This document shows positions 1 to 10,600 of a DNA stretch of 64,000 nucleotides, piece after piece. Source of the stretch: Heterobasidion occidentale (taxonomy: Eukaryota > Basidiomycota > Agaricomycetes > Russulales > Bondarzewiaceae); NCBI GenBank assembly GCA_039111635.1, contig JBCAQO010000008.1, positions 434,001 to 498,000 of the forward strand. The letters are read 5' to 3'. Under the pieces are notes generated by a model that saw nothing but the letters and a program-made list of their open reading frames with translations, was not told where the DNA came from and searched no databases. Each line of letters opens with the position of its first letter. Within the stretch, counting starts at the first letter, position 1. A program made the position numbers and the translations under genes.

Positions 1-2
1 TT

Positions 3-125
3 AATGACAACGACGATCGGTATGCCGAAGATGATGGTATGAATAATGATTATGAGGACAATGAGGATTGTCTCGATCGCACTCAGTGTGGTGAGACTGA
101 CGAGGATGATTACGATGATGCTTGA
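3..125 (+). CDS. 3' end of an acidic-tailed protein (partial)
   Basis: The frame is open from the window edge to a TGA at 123-125 and gives about 40 residues dominated by Asp, Glu and Asn. This resembles the acidic C-terminal tails common in large fungal proteins, including the KDZ-type transposases of basidiomycetes, but the tail alone does not identify a family. The bulk of the gene would lie outside the window. The codon run is regular, but an open frame of 41 codons could arise by chance in GAT/GAC-rich DNA. Confidence 0.3.
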   Translation, partial: NDNDDRYAEDDGMNNDYEDNEDCLDRTQCGETDEDDYDDA

Positions 126-354
126 TGTTCTACCCACCTTTTTTGAGATTCAGTGAGTGATTCTCCTGCATATACGTCATTGCATTCATTGATATCTCAA
201 TAGCTAGGTTCTTCATTGTTTGCTGGAGCAAAGGAGGTGCAGCGAGACGCCGGTGGTTTTCCCTCTGCTGTATCTCAATTCTTCAACTTATAATATGTGC
301 ATTTCTTGCGCTTATTTCTCGCGCTTCGCATCCGTTTGAAAGCTAACCTGACAA

Positions 355-663
355 CTCTGCCCCCTGTATGGTCTGTCTGCTCTGATGTGCTTTCCGATGA
401 CTTGTGATCTGAGGGTCTGATACTTTGATGGTCTGATGTGATCAAACAGTCTGACAGAAAGATACTCTGATATTCTGACAACCTCTGAATGTGACGAAAC
501 AGCTGAACATCTAAGCTACTGGCAGTCTGAAGTGACTTGCCGCGCTGAAAATGACTAGTGATGCTGAAAGTGACTGGTTGCGCTGAGACGGCTGAAATTG
601 AAGTACCTGAATGACCTGCAAACCCCAAATTAGGATACCTGTAGACTGGGTGTCTGAAACTCG
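355..663. repeat. CTGA-rich low-complexity stretch
   Basis: The + strand carries an unusual density of the tetranucleotide CTGA, as TCTGA, GCTGA or CCTGA every 8-15 bases. A protein frame can be drawn on the minus strand (275-628), but its residues only mirror the repeat. I see no gene here. The preceding stretch 126-354 shows no recognisable feature. Confidence 0.5.
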
Positions 664-710
664 CCTGAAACCCTGAAATACCCTATTTCAGGGCGTTTCA
701 GGGCGTTTCA
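664..710. repeat. Perfect hairpin with tandem CGTTTCAGGG units
   Basis: CCTGAAACCCTGAAATA (664-680) is followed by CCC and then TATTTCAGGGCGTTTCAGG (684-702). This forms a long near-perfect inverted repeat with a 3-base loop, and an extra copy of the 10-base unit follows. It closes the CTGA-rich stretch and precedes the minisatellite. Confidence 0.6.
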
Positions 711-724
711 GGGGACTTCCCAAC

Positions 725-1510
725 TTACTGATGCGCCCGCCGCCCATTCCTTTTGTCGCCCGCACCACGCACACGCACGCCTCCGCCGCTGCCTCTAAGC
801 TGCCCACCGCCCTTGTGCCCAGTCGCCCGCACTGCACACGTGCACGCACACGCGCACGCACACACGCACACACACGCACACAGACCGCCACCCACTCCTT
901 CTGTCGACCGCACCGCGCACACGCACACCTCCGCCTCCACCTTCATACCGCGTTCGCACACGCCTCCTGCCCCCCTCGTCACGCACGCGCACGCGCACAC
1001 AACCCTCTGCCCTTGCTGTCGCCCGCACTGCACACGCGCACATCGTCGTCGCCGCCTCTGGACCGCCCTTGCATCCAGTCGCTCGCATCGCGCATGCAGC
1101 CCGCAGCCCACTCCTTCTGTCGCCCGCGCCGCACACGCGCACGCCTCCGCCTCCGCCTCCATGCATGCCTCCTGCTCCCCACATCACGCGTGCGCACGCA
1201 GCCCTCCGCCCTTGCTGTCGCTCGCACTGCACACGTGCACGTCACCGCCGCCGACCCCGGACCGCCCTTGCATCCAGTCGCTCACACCGCGCACGCAGCC
1301 CGCCACGCACCCCTACTGTCGCCCACACCGCGTACACGCACGCCGCCTCTGCTGTCTGAACCGCACACAGCCCGCCGCCTACCGCCTCTGCCTCCGGACC
1401 GCGTTCGCGCCCGCATCGTGCACGCCGCCGACTGCGCCTCCGCCTCCGGACCGCCCACCTCCCGTGATCTCTGCTGCCCGCACCGCATGCGCGCACGCCG
1501 CCGCTCCCGT
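725..1510. repeat. C-rich degenerate minisatellite
   Basis: Imperfect tandem units of roughly 50-65 bp share a core of the form CTGTCGCCCGCACCGCACAC followed by GCGCACGCC, spaced by TCCGCCTCC runs. A higher-order repeat is visible: the segment with GGACCGCCCTTGCATCCAGT occurs near 1060 and near 1258. The + strand is very C-rich and nearly lacks TA and TG dinucleotides, so several frames on both strands stay open for 80-280 codons. The translations are Arg/Ala/His/Pro-rich and look like repeat by-products rather than proteins. Confidence 0.7.
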
Positions 1511-2497
1511 ATACCTTATTTCATACTTAATGTTACTATACCCATGCTATTGATTCATCTCACTTGAATAAATTCATTCAAAAATCTTGTTCTCATTCAA
1601 AAAAGCGACTTAGGCAAAAAAGATTGAAACAGGCAATCTAGAAGTGTCGTGACAAATTTTGACTGTGTTTCATGACTTCAGCATTTCCGGTGTTTGCGAA
1701 ACATCAGCAAACTGGAAAGTGTCTGTACCAACCTGGACAGACACTCCTAGGCCCCCAGATGCCTCTAGCAAGTCCCCGATTAGACAGACACACCGGTGTC
1801 TGGACAGATATGTCTGGATGCACCATATATGGAAATGATTAGATAATTGTCGTCAATAGGACGACTGCAAAAATCAATCTTCACTGTGCAGGAATTGAAC
1901 CCAGAACCTCTTGAATCATTCACCGGCTGTAAGCAATGTTAAGACCACAATTATCCACTCCACTATATCACCATGACATTTTTCAACAACATTTTGCTTA
2001 TAACAAGCTTTTTGAGACTTGAAAGAATTTTGGGATGCCTGAACTCAGTGAGGTGACATCTATTTTCGCATTTTTAGCATCTATTCATGGAAGAATGATG
2101 GCATATACATCATTTGAGAGATATGATACAGGAAAGTATCTCAATACCACTAGCAAGCTGATATTCAACAGATAGCACCAATGACAGTCTGGTACATTAC
2201 TGGGAATTTTCTTCTCAGCTCTTGTATTGAAAAATTGTGAAGCAGCACTGACATTACAAACAATGCCTTCCAAAAATGTCCTCCTAGTCAGCTTATTGAT
2301 AGAGCACCTTATCTGTCTAGATCTGGGCATACACAGACATCTAGCCAGATGTCCCTAGATGACCTAAGCATCTGGGAGTATCTGGGGCTCTGGGACTGGC
2401 TGGGACTGGTTACAGGTTTGCGGATGAAGACAGCAAAAGTCTAAACAAATGTCCATGATTTCACATTTCTCACAGCATTTTCAGTATTAATAATCTG
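1511..2497. other. Intergenic, repeat-derived; no gene seen
   Basis: Apart from the tRNA-derived repeat at 1880-1975, this stretch holds two CTGG/CAGA-rich blocks (about 1718-1820 and 2310-2420). They look like degenerate inverted copies of each other and could be the ends of a small non-autonomous element. No coding sequence is supported. Confidence 0.4.
1880..1975 (-). repeat. tRNA-derived SINE-like sequence
   Basis: On the minus strand a good Pol III box A (TAGTGGAGTGG, near 1966-1956) is followed about 50 bases later by a perfect box B (GGTTCAATTCC, 1901-1891) and then a TTTTT run near 1873-1869. The T-arm pairs only partly and no matching acceptor stem can be drawn. It is therefore not a functional tRNA but a tRNA-derived repeat or a decayed tRNA gene. 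Confidence 0.45.
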
Positions 2498-2513
2498 ATC
2501 TAATTTACCGTTT

Positions 2514-2535
2514 GCCGGAGGGATTCGGTTGAAAA
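2514..2535 (+). repeat. Left 22-bp inverted repeat
   Basis: It starts GCCGGAGGG and ends GGTTGAAAA. It matches 20932-20953 on the opposite strand without mismatch, and similarity stops sharply on both sides. Confidence 0.75.
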
Positions 2536-2662
2536 CGCAAGGTGTGACATCATCATGTGACAATATGTCATGGAAAGCCACGTCGTGACTGTTTAACTAA
2601 GTGTGGCATTCGGACACTTTCGGAAATAATCCCATTATATATCAGAAATGTTACACTACAGG

Positions 2663-4328
2663 TTACAAAGGCATATTGACATCTCTAATAAAAGTTTCCA
2701 TTGATCGGAAGACATCCCAGGCTGTCAATGGTGTTAAAATTGGAGCACCAATTGCCTCATAAACTCCCTTTGCTAACATATTGAAGTCATCTTCAACCCA
2801 TCGGTAAGCCTCCTCCCTTGTGATTGCAAGGGTAGCTCGCAAGGCAGAAAAGGCCGCCTTGGGAACAGGAACTGATACCCGCTTACCACCATATACTTCA
2901 GGCAAACTGAATGCATTATTTGGTGTAGTTCCAGAAGGAAGCAACTTGTTCTTCTGTGTGCGAATCTTGTGTGAGTTCCACCATGTACGAAAGTCATCCA
3001 ATTCTTTCTGAACAATTGGGGGCCAAATCCAATTGAAAAGATTTCTAAAATCCAAGTAAAATTATAAGGTCATCTATACTTGATGGCATCTAGTGAAATA
3101 CACTTACTTATGGAGTTCACTAGCACGATTAAATGTCCCATCGTCTCGTCCTTGAATAATCAACTCATGGAGGTTGAGCCCAAGGTGTTCTCGCAGCCAA
3201 TGCCACAGTGACTCAATCGGTGTATTCCGTGTGCTCGGTAGTGCCAAAAATGGAGGAAAAGCATTGGAATCAACATCAGGACTATAAGTCTCTCTGAATA
3301 TTCATGTAGATCAGGAGTCAAAATGATTATATAAATAAACTTGAGGCTTAGTTGCATACCTTAATGCTGTTTGAAATGAATACATGTCTCCAGTCTCACT
3401 GCCCTTATCAGCAACAATGGTGAGAGAAATACCTATATGATAAATAGAGCATCAGTATTTAATCATAATAGCTATCAATATCTGACACTTACAACCAAGA
3501 CTCTCACCCATATCAAGGAAGTTGTGGCCTATGACAGGAGCATGACGAACATTCGGAAGAACTGTGATCTGGAGAAGAGTTGCAGTGTACTGATCCTTGA
3601 AAGCATAGATGCCAAGGCCAACACCACCCATGTTTAATGCAAGCGCTCCTAACTTTTCATGGCCATCACAATGAACCTGATCCATGGGTCCAGTGCAATC
3701 CAAACGGCCTCGCACAATGCGGCTTCCACCAGGAAAACGACGCTGAGGACCAAGCGGATCATTTGCATACATAACTTGCCGCACAATACGGCTATTCATC
3801 TAGTTAGCAGATGCCACCAGTAAAAGAATCCTATGGCTTACCGAGGAAGTGGGGTGCCATCAATCGCAAGCAGTGTCATCACAGTACTCGGTCCTCGACG
3901 ACCCATAGGATCCTTGGCCATCTTATCTAAGACAAGCTGTGTACTAGCCTCTGAAGACGGAGCCTTTCGTGATGTTGGAACATTGAAATGTAGATTGAGT
4001 TTCTTCAGTAGATTTCCCCTAATCTATGATAAGATGAAGGCATTCGAGAGACAGGTCAAAATACATACTTAATCTTCAAGCCATGCTCTTTCTCGAGTCG
4101 CTGCAATCGTTGTTCGTGCTTCAGTCCTTCTGCTGCATACTGATGAAGAGCCTGTCGCAAAACATTCTCCTCTGGCCCTGGTAATCAAGCAAGATGATGA
4201 GCGTCTTCCAGGTTCCAATCAAGCTGAGATGGTGCAAAATACTTACAAGTGCCGTTATCTGTCCCGTTTCTACCTTTCGGATTTGGAGCTTGGGAAGACT
4301 TGCCTTTGAGTAGGGGATTTCCGGGCAT
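2663..4328 (-). CDS. Fungal DDE integrase-like protein, 435 aa, seven exons
   Basis: Minus-strand exons 4328-4247, 4177-4069, 4018-3842, 3791-3493, 3432-3360, 3293-3108 and 3044-2663 are joined by introns of 50-69 bp and close exactly to 435 residues. The N-terminus opens with MPGNPLLKGK. A helical DNA-binding-like part covers about 64-130, followed by an RNase H-fold catalytic core. I read the triad as D165 (in DGHEKL), D231 (in VADKGSE) and E274 (in NTPIESLWHW). The C-terminal part has ELDDFRTWWNSHK and ends near an FNWIWP motif region. This pattern matches the integrase-core proteins of unknown role found widely in Agaricomycetes. All three acidic residues are present and no frame is broken, so it may be active. 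It lies next to the left inverted repeat of the candidate element, as a transposase would. Its cellular role is not established. Confidence 0.8.
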
Positions 4329-4643
4329 GATTTGATATAAAAAGATGGCAGCTGATGTGCAGTTGAAGCGTGGTGATGGTCAATGATAGAGGACAATTTC
4401 TCAAGTTGGGGTGGCATTTGTACAATCTGACCCGAATGTGCCACTCAAAATTCTATCGTTCTACTAAATAAGACAGACGGCGCGTGCAACGGCACCCTCA
4501 ACCTCAGCTGCGTTGAGCTTGCGTCCGGTGTGAAGACCACCAGCAGCACCCTAGCGATGAGGCCGCCTACATGAGCAATCAATCCTTCAACGCCGATGTG
4601 GTAGTATCAGGCTCTGCACACAATAATCACTAAGGCCACAGCG
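4329..4643. other. Upstream region of the integrase-like gene
   Basis: No convincing gene. A short minus-strand frame around 4445-4550 starts after a possible splice acceptor (GAAGGLHTGRKL...). It looks like another small exon-like fragment that I cannot assign. Confidence 0.3.
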
Positions 4644-4853
4644 TTAGTTGCTAGAGGCGCAGAGACTCGCTAGGTAGAGGTTGTTGCACCCCGGCAGGTT
4701 TGCGACCGGAAAGCTATTGCGCGCGGTGCAGCCCACGTAGGCCACGGATGTCGCTGTGCCGCATTGGTCGGCAGTCGGTTGCACGTCTGCGGTGGATGGG
4801 GAGGTGAGCTTACCTAGGGAGCCTGCTAGGAGCATGAACAGCGCGATTATCAC
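4644..4853 (-). CDS. Possible small secreted cysteine-containing protein, 69 aa
   Basis: A single minus-strand frame begins with a hydrophobic stretch (MIIALFMLLAGSLG) that could be a signal peptide. It continues into a short polar region with four cysteines and ends at a stop. The layout resembles small secreted fungal proteins. No TATA box or relative is recognised, and the frame lies among gene fragments, so it may be a chance frame or a piece of a decayed gene. Confidence 0.25.
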   Translation of the reverse strand: MIIALFMLLAGSLGKLTSPSTADVQPTADQCGTATSVAYVGCTARNSFPVANLPGCNNLYLASLCASSN

Positions 4854-4978
4854 TTTGTGGTTGCTGTCTTTCCACAGCGCCCACGCTCTCTATACAACCA
4901 TGCTGTCACCGAGCACAAACTAGCAGCCGCCACGTTGTCGCGTGAGTCAGCACAGCACAGACGCGCTGTGCCATGACC

Positions 4979-5272
4979 TCAGGAGCCAGCAGACCACGCA
5001 CCTCGAACAGGAACATGCCGTGTTCGACCTAGAAGAAGGGGACCAAGGTGTTGTTGGTCATATCCCAGATTGTCGTGGAAGTCAACATTTAACCCTATCC
5101 AGGTGTTGACAAGACAGCGGCCAACATGGGCCTGGCGGGACGTGAGCGCCTTGCAAATCTGGCCGAGCGTCCAGGCCGTCAAATCCTTCACATGGAGATG
5201 GCTATCGTCATCGTCGGCAAAGATGGGAAGCACCTGGTTGACCAGAGGCGTGAGGCCGGATAAATCAGGGGC
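4979..5272 (-). pseudogene. Importin-beta-like fragment (part 1), cut by element E1
   Basis: On the minus strand the frame reads through a segment with LTPLVNQVLPIF and then SHLHVKDLTAWTLGQIC. This closely resembles the HEAT-repeat region of importin beta/karyopherin beta-1, whose family pattern is LVNQALP...LHVKDTTAWTLGRIC. Similarity fades after about 45 residues, and there is neither the N-terminal nor the C-terminal part of the roughly 860-residue family. The frame runs up to the E1 insertion site and continues on the far side after 15992, so E1 landed inside an already truncated fragment. Confidence 0.5.
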
Positions 5273-5895
5273 TGTTATGACTTGACCGATCGGGGCCCTT
5301 TGCGGCCGGTCTAACCGATGGATCAAGCATCACATGCTAGGCGGCTCCACTACGGAGCGTACATCAAGGTATTCGGCATGTCCTTAGGAGCCGACAAGAC
5401 CGATGGTTCTTCAAGACATCGGTAAAGGCTATATTGGAGGGACACGAGGCTCACAGAAGTTCACATAGTAATGAGAGGCGTATTCACATGCCATGGGCTT
5501 AGGGCTTATGGGTAAGCACCTCGTCGCACCATGATGGATCAGTGCGACTAGAGAAGTACAAGAGTAGGCGCCGGATGAGAAAGACGGCGGCCACAGCTCT
5601 CCTAGGATGGAAACCTGGAGAAGCACACGGACTCTTACCCTATACCCTATACAGTATATAAGGCCCATAGAATAGGCTGAGGATCTTCAGTCTATTCTCT
5701 TTCGTTCTTTCATATCTTCTAATACGAAATCTCTTCGTTCTTACACAGTCTTCACACTGTGTAACTTAGAGCCAATCATTATTCCCTCCTGTATCAACGT
5801 CTGATACAGTCGAGACTCCGTCCACCACTCAGCCCATCGTGCGACCTAGGGAAGAACCTGTTACTCTTGGGTTATCGAACGAGCAGTTCGTAACA
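5273..5895 (+). repeat. E1 5' LTR
   Basis: TG...CA ends. It holds a TATA box and three successive hairpin-forming sequences in the transcribed part: about 5709-5730 (imperfect), TTACACAG/CTGTGTAA at 5741-5764, and CTGTATCA/TGATACAG at 5789-5809. Confidence 0.95.
5655..5663 (+). promoter_or_regulatory. LTR TATA box
   Basis: TATATAAGG lies in the LTR. A start site about 30 bases downstream would fall at 5685-5690, directly at the sequence complementary to the primer-binding site. Confidence 0.6.
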
Positions 5896-5897
5896 CT

Positions 5898-5907
5898 AGA
5901 ATAGACT
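5898..5907 (+). other. Putative primer-binding site (self-priming type)
   Basis: AGAATAGACT begins 3 bases after the 5' LTR. It is not the usual tRNA 3'-end complement starting TGG. It is perfectly complementary to AGTCTATTCT at 5689-5698, the expected 5' end of the element's own transcript. This is the arrangement known for the self-primed Tf1/sushi elements. E3 has the same pair. Confidence 0.55.
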
Positions 5908-6362
5908 CGCTTTTGCCCCTACCTTGCACCACACTCTGCTTGCTGCCACACTCTTTCTCACAACCCTCGGTGGCATAGACCCCCCCAAAGAGAGTTACTT
6001 CACACACCCTGGAGCAAGACCTAGGCCTAGGATTTCCACCAGGCACTAGACGAACCCATAATCAACTTCGACAGAACAATCGTCCTATCCATCAAAGAGA
6101 AAACCGCTGGTATTACTCCGACACCAATCGGCCAGCACCCCCAAACTTTGATAACTGCTCGTATCGAGAAGGACGATACTTCTTCACAAGAGAAGACGGA
6201 ACAGAAGCTGAGTGGGCTTGGGACGAAACAGCAGAAGATTGGGTAGAACCACCCCAGTACAGGAACCCCGAACCGGAAATCCCGGACACATCGGAGGAAG
6301 AAGAAGGAACATCCGAGTCCGAATCCTCGGATATTCAAACACCGATCAACACCCGAAATATT

Positions 6363-7575
6363 ATGTCAAATCCTTCAGACCCCCCGTCTCATCGGGAAGG
6401 GCAAAGCTCAAGCTCCCTGATAACTTCGAAGGGGACCGAACACAATCACAAAATTCATCATGAATTGCCTCCTCCTTTTTACAGCAGAACCAGACCGATA
6501 CAAGACGGATTCAGACAAGGTTTCTCTCGCTCTCTCTTGCATGAGATATGGGACAGCTGGCGTATGGGCGGAAAGTTTCCTAAAGAAGACAGTAGGGGCG
6601 ACCCCCCCCAAGACCGTAGGAACTTGGGACGACTTCCTTGTCCGGTTTAAACTCCAATTCAAGGAAACAAACCTCACGGACAAGGCCCGAAGCGCCCTCA
6701 TGTCTTTCTCTCAGGGGAAGATGACGGTGGATGAATATTCAAACCAATTCATCCTTATAGCCGCCGACGCCGACATCACCGACAGGGAACAAGTTCCCTA
6801 CTTCCAGAGAGGGCTCGATCCGAGAGTCATGGACAAGATCTATGACAAAGAAACTCCGCCGAAAGATACAATCCAAGACTGGGTTAACACTGCCTGTGAA
6901 ATAGATGGACGCTTGAGAGCCCGAAGTGCTCAAAAGGCGATCCTCGCCAACTCCACCTCATTCCGAAGCGACTTCCTCAATCGCTTTCACCTCCAACCAG
7001 CTCGTCGCTACAACTCTACCACCGCTCCTCGCAGAATGAACAACCAGGTGGTTGACATGGATATTGACGCCTCTCGCAAAAGAGACGCTGATCGGAACAA
7101 GCGTGTATACGATGGCAAGAGACCTGCTCCCTTTTCCTGCTACAATTGCGGAAGACCAGGGCATGGGATAGCTGACTGTCGTTCCCCTCGTAGAGGCGTT
7201 CCCCCGTCTCGAGGAAATACGCGCAAGTCGGTGGGCAGAGGAGGTAGACGAACTCGCGCTGCAGACATGGAGGATGAAGACGAGCAAGAATCCCCGGTGG
7301 GAAACGATGCGCGACTACATCGAGGACTGGAGGAGGGGAGTTCTCATGGCCACCACCGTCGGGTACCACAACCTGGTAATTCGGTGGAACGTGAGGACCC
7401 TTCCGCGAAAAGGGGAGGATCACGCCAGAGCGATGGAGAGCGCTACGTACCGCCTAACGGACGACGAAGCAACGGACCCATCAGTGATATTAATGGCGTC
7501 CGAGCGCTCTTCCAAGGAGTAGGAAAGGCCGAGCAAAGGCAGATGTTGGTGGATCTGGCAGAGGATTTTTCCTAA
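6363..7575 (+). pseudogene. gag: E1 gag (frame-disrupted)
   Basis: From the ATG at 6363 the frame is lost after about 10 codons. Relative to E3 one C is missing in the C-run near 6384, and another base is missing near 6450. From 6460 the frame is open to the stop at 7573-7575 and encodes a capsid-like domain with WDDFLVRFKLQF and FNLIAADADI-type segments. A CCHC zinc knuckle, CYNCGRPGHGIADC, and a charged tail follow. Upstream of 6363 the same frame is open without any ATG back to about 5975, with segments such as YREGRYFFTREDGTEAEW that look like real protein. The true gag may thus start upstream by splicing or a non-AUG codon. Confidence 0.85.
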
Positions 7576-7604
7576 CCTCTCCTTCACCAGCCGAAGAGAG
7601 AGGG

Positions 7605-10600
7605 TTGAGGAAACTCGAGTATGATTCCCCGCCATACATTCGAATCGGAGCAATGAACAATCATATTATTACCCCCATTCGACTTGACGTGCGATTAACA
7701 ACTCGAGGAAGAAGCGCTGGAGCCAGAGCCGCCATCGACTCAGCATGCGAAGGGATCCTGGTAAACGAAGAGTGGGTACGGAAGCACAATCTCCCTACCT
7801 ATCCCTTAAACCGCCCCATCCGCGTTCGCAACGTCGATGACACCATCAACAAGGCAGGCCTCATTCGACGAGGCCTAGACGCGAATCTCACCGTCAAGGA
7901 TAGACGGGGGAGAACTCACACTGAACGCGTCCAGATGTTCATCACCAATCTAGGGAAAGACGACATGCTCCTAGGAACGGATTGGTTGAAATACCACGAC
8001 CCCTCCATCGGGTGGAGGCGCCGTGAAGTACACTTTGATCGATGCCCCAGAGATTGCCAGCAACCATATGGGTTTACCAAGGCAAGGGAAGAGCCTACCA
8101 GGAAGGCATGGCTAGCGAAACTACGCGGCGACAAGACCCCCCAGCGGACAAAACCGCATCTTGTCTCAGAACCGGTAGGACCTTCGTGGACTTGGACTAA
8201 AGAACAATGGAGCCAAGTACCCGTAAAGGAATGGAAAACTCGGTTCATGGAACTACTCGAACACAAATCCCGACAACGTAAGGCTCGGGAATGGCTCGAG
8301 GAGCAAATAACCGAAAGGAAGGAACGCCGGCAAGCTCAGCAAAAGGCAGCCCAGGGCGAAGCTTCAGGGGAAGTCGCCGAAAAGGCGCAAACACCGTCTG
8401 ACTCCTCCGCAATGGATAGCGCAGGAGAACCCATCATTAGGAAGGTAGCTCCAGAACCCTCGGGGTTCGCAAGCTTTGACGAAGACCTGGAGGAAGAAAT
8501 CGATACCACCGACTTGAAAGGTCGGGTACCGACAGAATATCATTCCTACCTCGACATCTTCAGCGAACGACGATCGCAGAGGCTTCCCCAACATACAATA
8601 TGGGACCACGCGATAAACCTCAAACCGTCTTTTGTACCCCAGGCTCCGCGGATATTTCCCCTGAGCCCGGAAAAGCATGACGAGTTAGGGAAGTTCGTCA
8701 AAGAGCACCTTTCCAGAGGAACAATACGTCGGTCAACAGCACATAGCGCGGCCTCTTTCTTTTTCGTAAGCAAGAAAGATGGGAAGCTCCGTCCGGTACA
8801 AGACTATCGCCACCTTAACGAACACACTATTCGAGACGTCACCCCCCTGCCATTAATCCAAGAACTATTGGATATCATTAAAGGCGCAACGGTGTTCTCA
8901 AAGCTCGATGTTCGGTGGGGATATAACAACGTGCGCATCAAGAAAGGAGACGAGTCCAAGGCGGCCTTCGTCACACCCTTGGGACTTTTCGAACCTACGG
9001 TGATGTTCTTTGGGCTCTGTAACTCCCCGGGAACCTTCCAAGCCATGATGAACATGATCTTCCAAGAACTCATCCTGGCCCGGAAGATAGCGGTATATAT
9101 GGACGACATCCTCATCTTCACGAAGACCACAGCGGAACACATTGTGATTCTTCGGCGAGTCCTCCAAATCCTGCGCGACAACGATCTCTACCTCAAACCA
9201 GAGAAGTGCGAGTTCCACAAGGAAAAGTTGAACTACCTTGGGTACACAATCTCAAAAGACCACGTCGCTATGGAAGACTCGAAGATTGAAGCTATCCAGG
9301 AATGGCCCATCCCACGTACAGTTCGCGACATCCGCTCTTTCTTAGGCCTAGGGAACTTCTACCGACGATTCATTGACAAATTCTCTTTGATCGCTCGGCC
9401 CCTGCATGACCTCACGAAGAAGGATGTAAAATGGGACTGGACCACGGAGTGCCAACAGGCGTTTGATCGACTGAAGAAAACCTTCATCAGCCGACCCATC
9501 CTGTTGTACCCTGACCCGATGCGTCCTTACCGGCTTGTTACCGACACTTCCCTCGCAGCATATGGTGCAGTCCTCTTACAGGAAGGACCTGATAACGACT
9601 GGCACCCTGTTGCATACCTCTCAGGATCGTTCTCACCAGCCGAACGAAATTACGACGTGCATGATCGCGAACTCCTCGCCATCATCAAAGCACTGGAACA
9701 CTGGAAGCACTACCTCGAAGGCGCTCGACATCCCTTCGAGGTCTGGACGGACCATAAAAACCTAGAACACTTTAAGACGGCGCGCGACCTGTCAAGGCGA
9801 CAAGCGCGCTGGAGTCTGTTTTTGTCCCGATTTGACTTCCAGCTCAGTTACAAGGCTGGAACTACTAATCATGCCGATGCTCTGTCCAGGCGTCCAGACC
9901 TTAGTGAGGGGGTGGAATCTGATAACAAGGCACAGACTCTACTCCCGTCCAGATTTTTCACCGAGTCCAGCGAAACTCTAGTAGAGCCAAGCGAAGGCAT
10001 ACACGTCAAAGCAACAGAACTCGTATCCTCGGACATCCTCTCCCTTATTCGACACTCGCGCTCGGAACACGATTTGCTGGTTGATGTCGCCCTCAAGAAA
10101 TTACTGGAAAAAGGTCCAAATGCAATGAAGGGCGACCTAGGAAAATGGACACATGAAGAGGGCATCACAAGACGCGACGGTTACATATGCGTCCCAAAGG
10201 ACGACCTCCTTCGACGAATGATTGTCAAAACGCACCATGACACTATGGCTACAGGACACCCAGGGCGAGCAAAGACCTTAGAATTGGTCCAACGCCATTA
10301 CTGGTGGTCAAGCATGACCAAATTTGTACACGCATATGTGGATGGATGTGCAGTCTGCCAATCTACCAAGAACCTTCCCCATAGGACCCATCCACCGATC
10401 CAACCGCTGGAAACCACAAACGTCCCTTGGCGCTTTATCTCCACCGACTTTGTGACAGACCTCCCGGAAAGCAGAGGCTACGACTCGATCAACGTGGTAG
10501 TCGATCAGGGTCTGTCAAAAGGAATAGTCATAACCCCGTGCAAGAAGACAATCACGGCCGAAGAAACCACGACGCTCTTCCAGGACAATGTGTTCAAACG

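Noticed and set aside
275..628. 117-codon minus-strand frame
   Set aside because: Residues are produced by the CTGA-rich repeat and no gene signals are present.
731..1567. Long overlapping open frames (278 and 266 codons) on the + strand and several on the minus strand
   Set aside because: They follow the tandem repeat, are open in several frames at once, and encode only Arg/Ala/His/Pro-rich low complexity.
1718..2420. MITE bounded by CTGTA.CCA / GGTTACAG blocks
   Set aside because: The two blocks resemble each other only loosely, and no target duplication could be placed.
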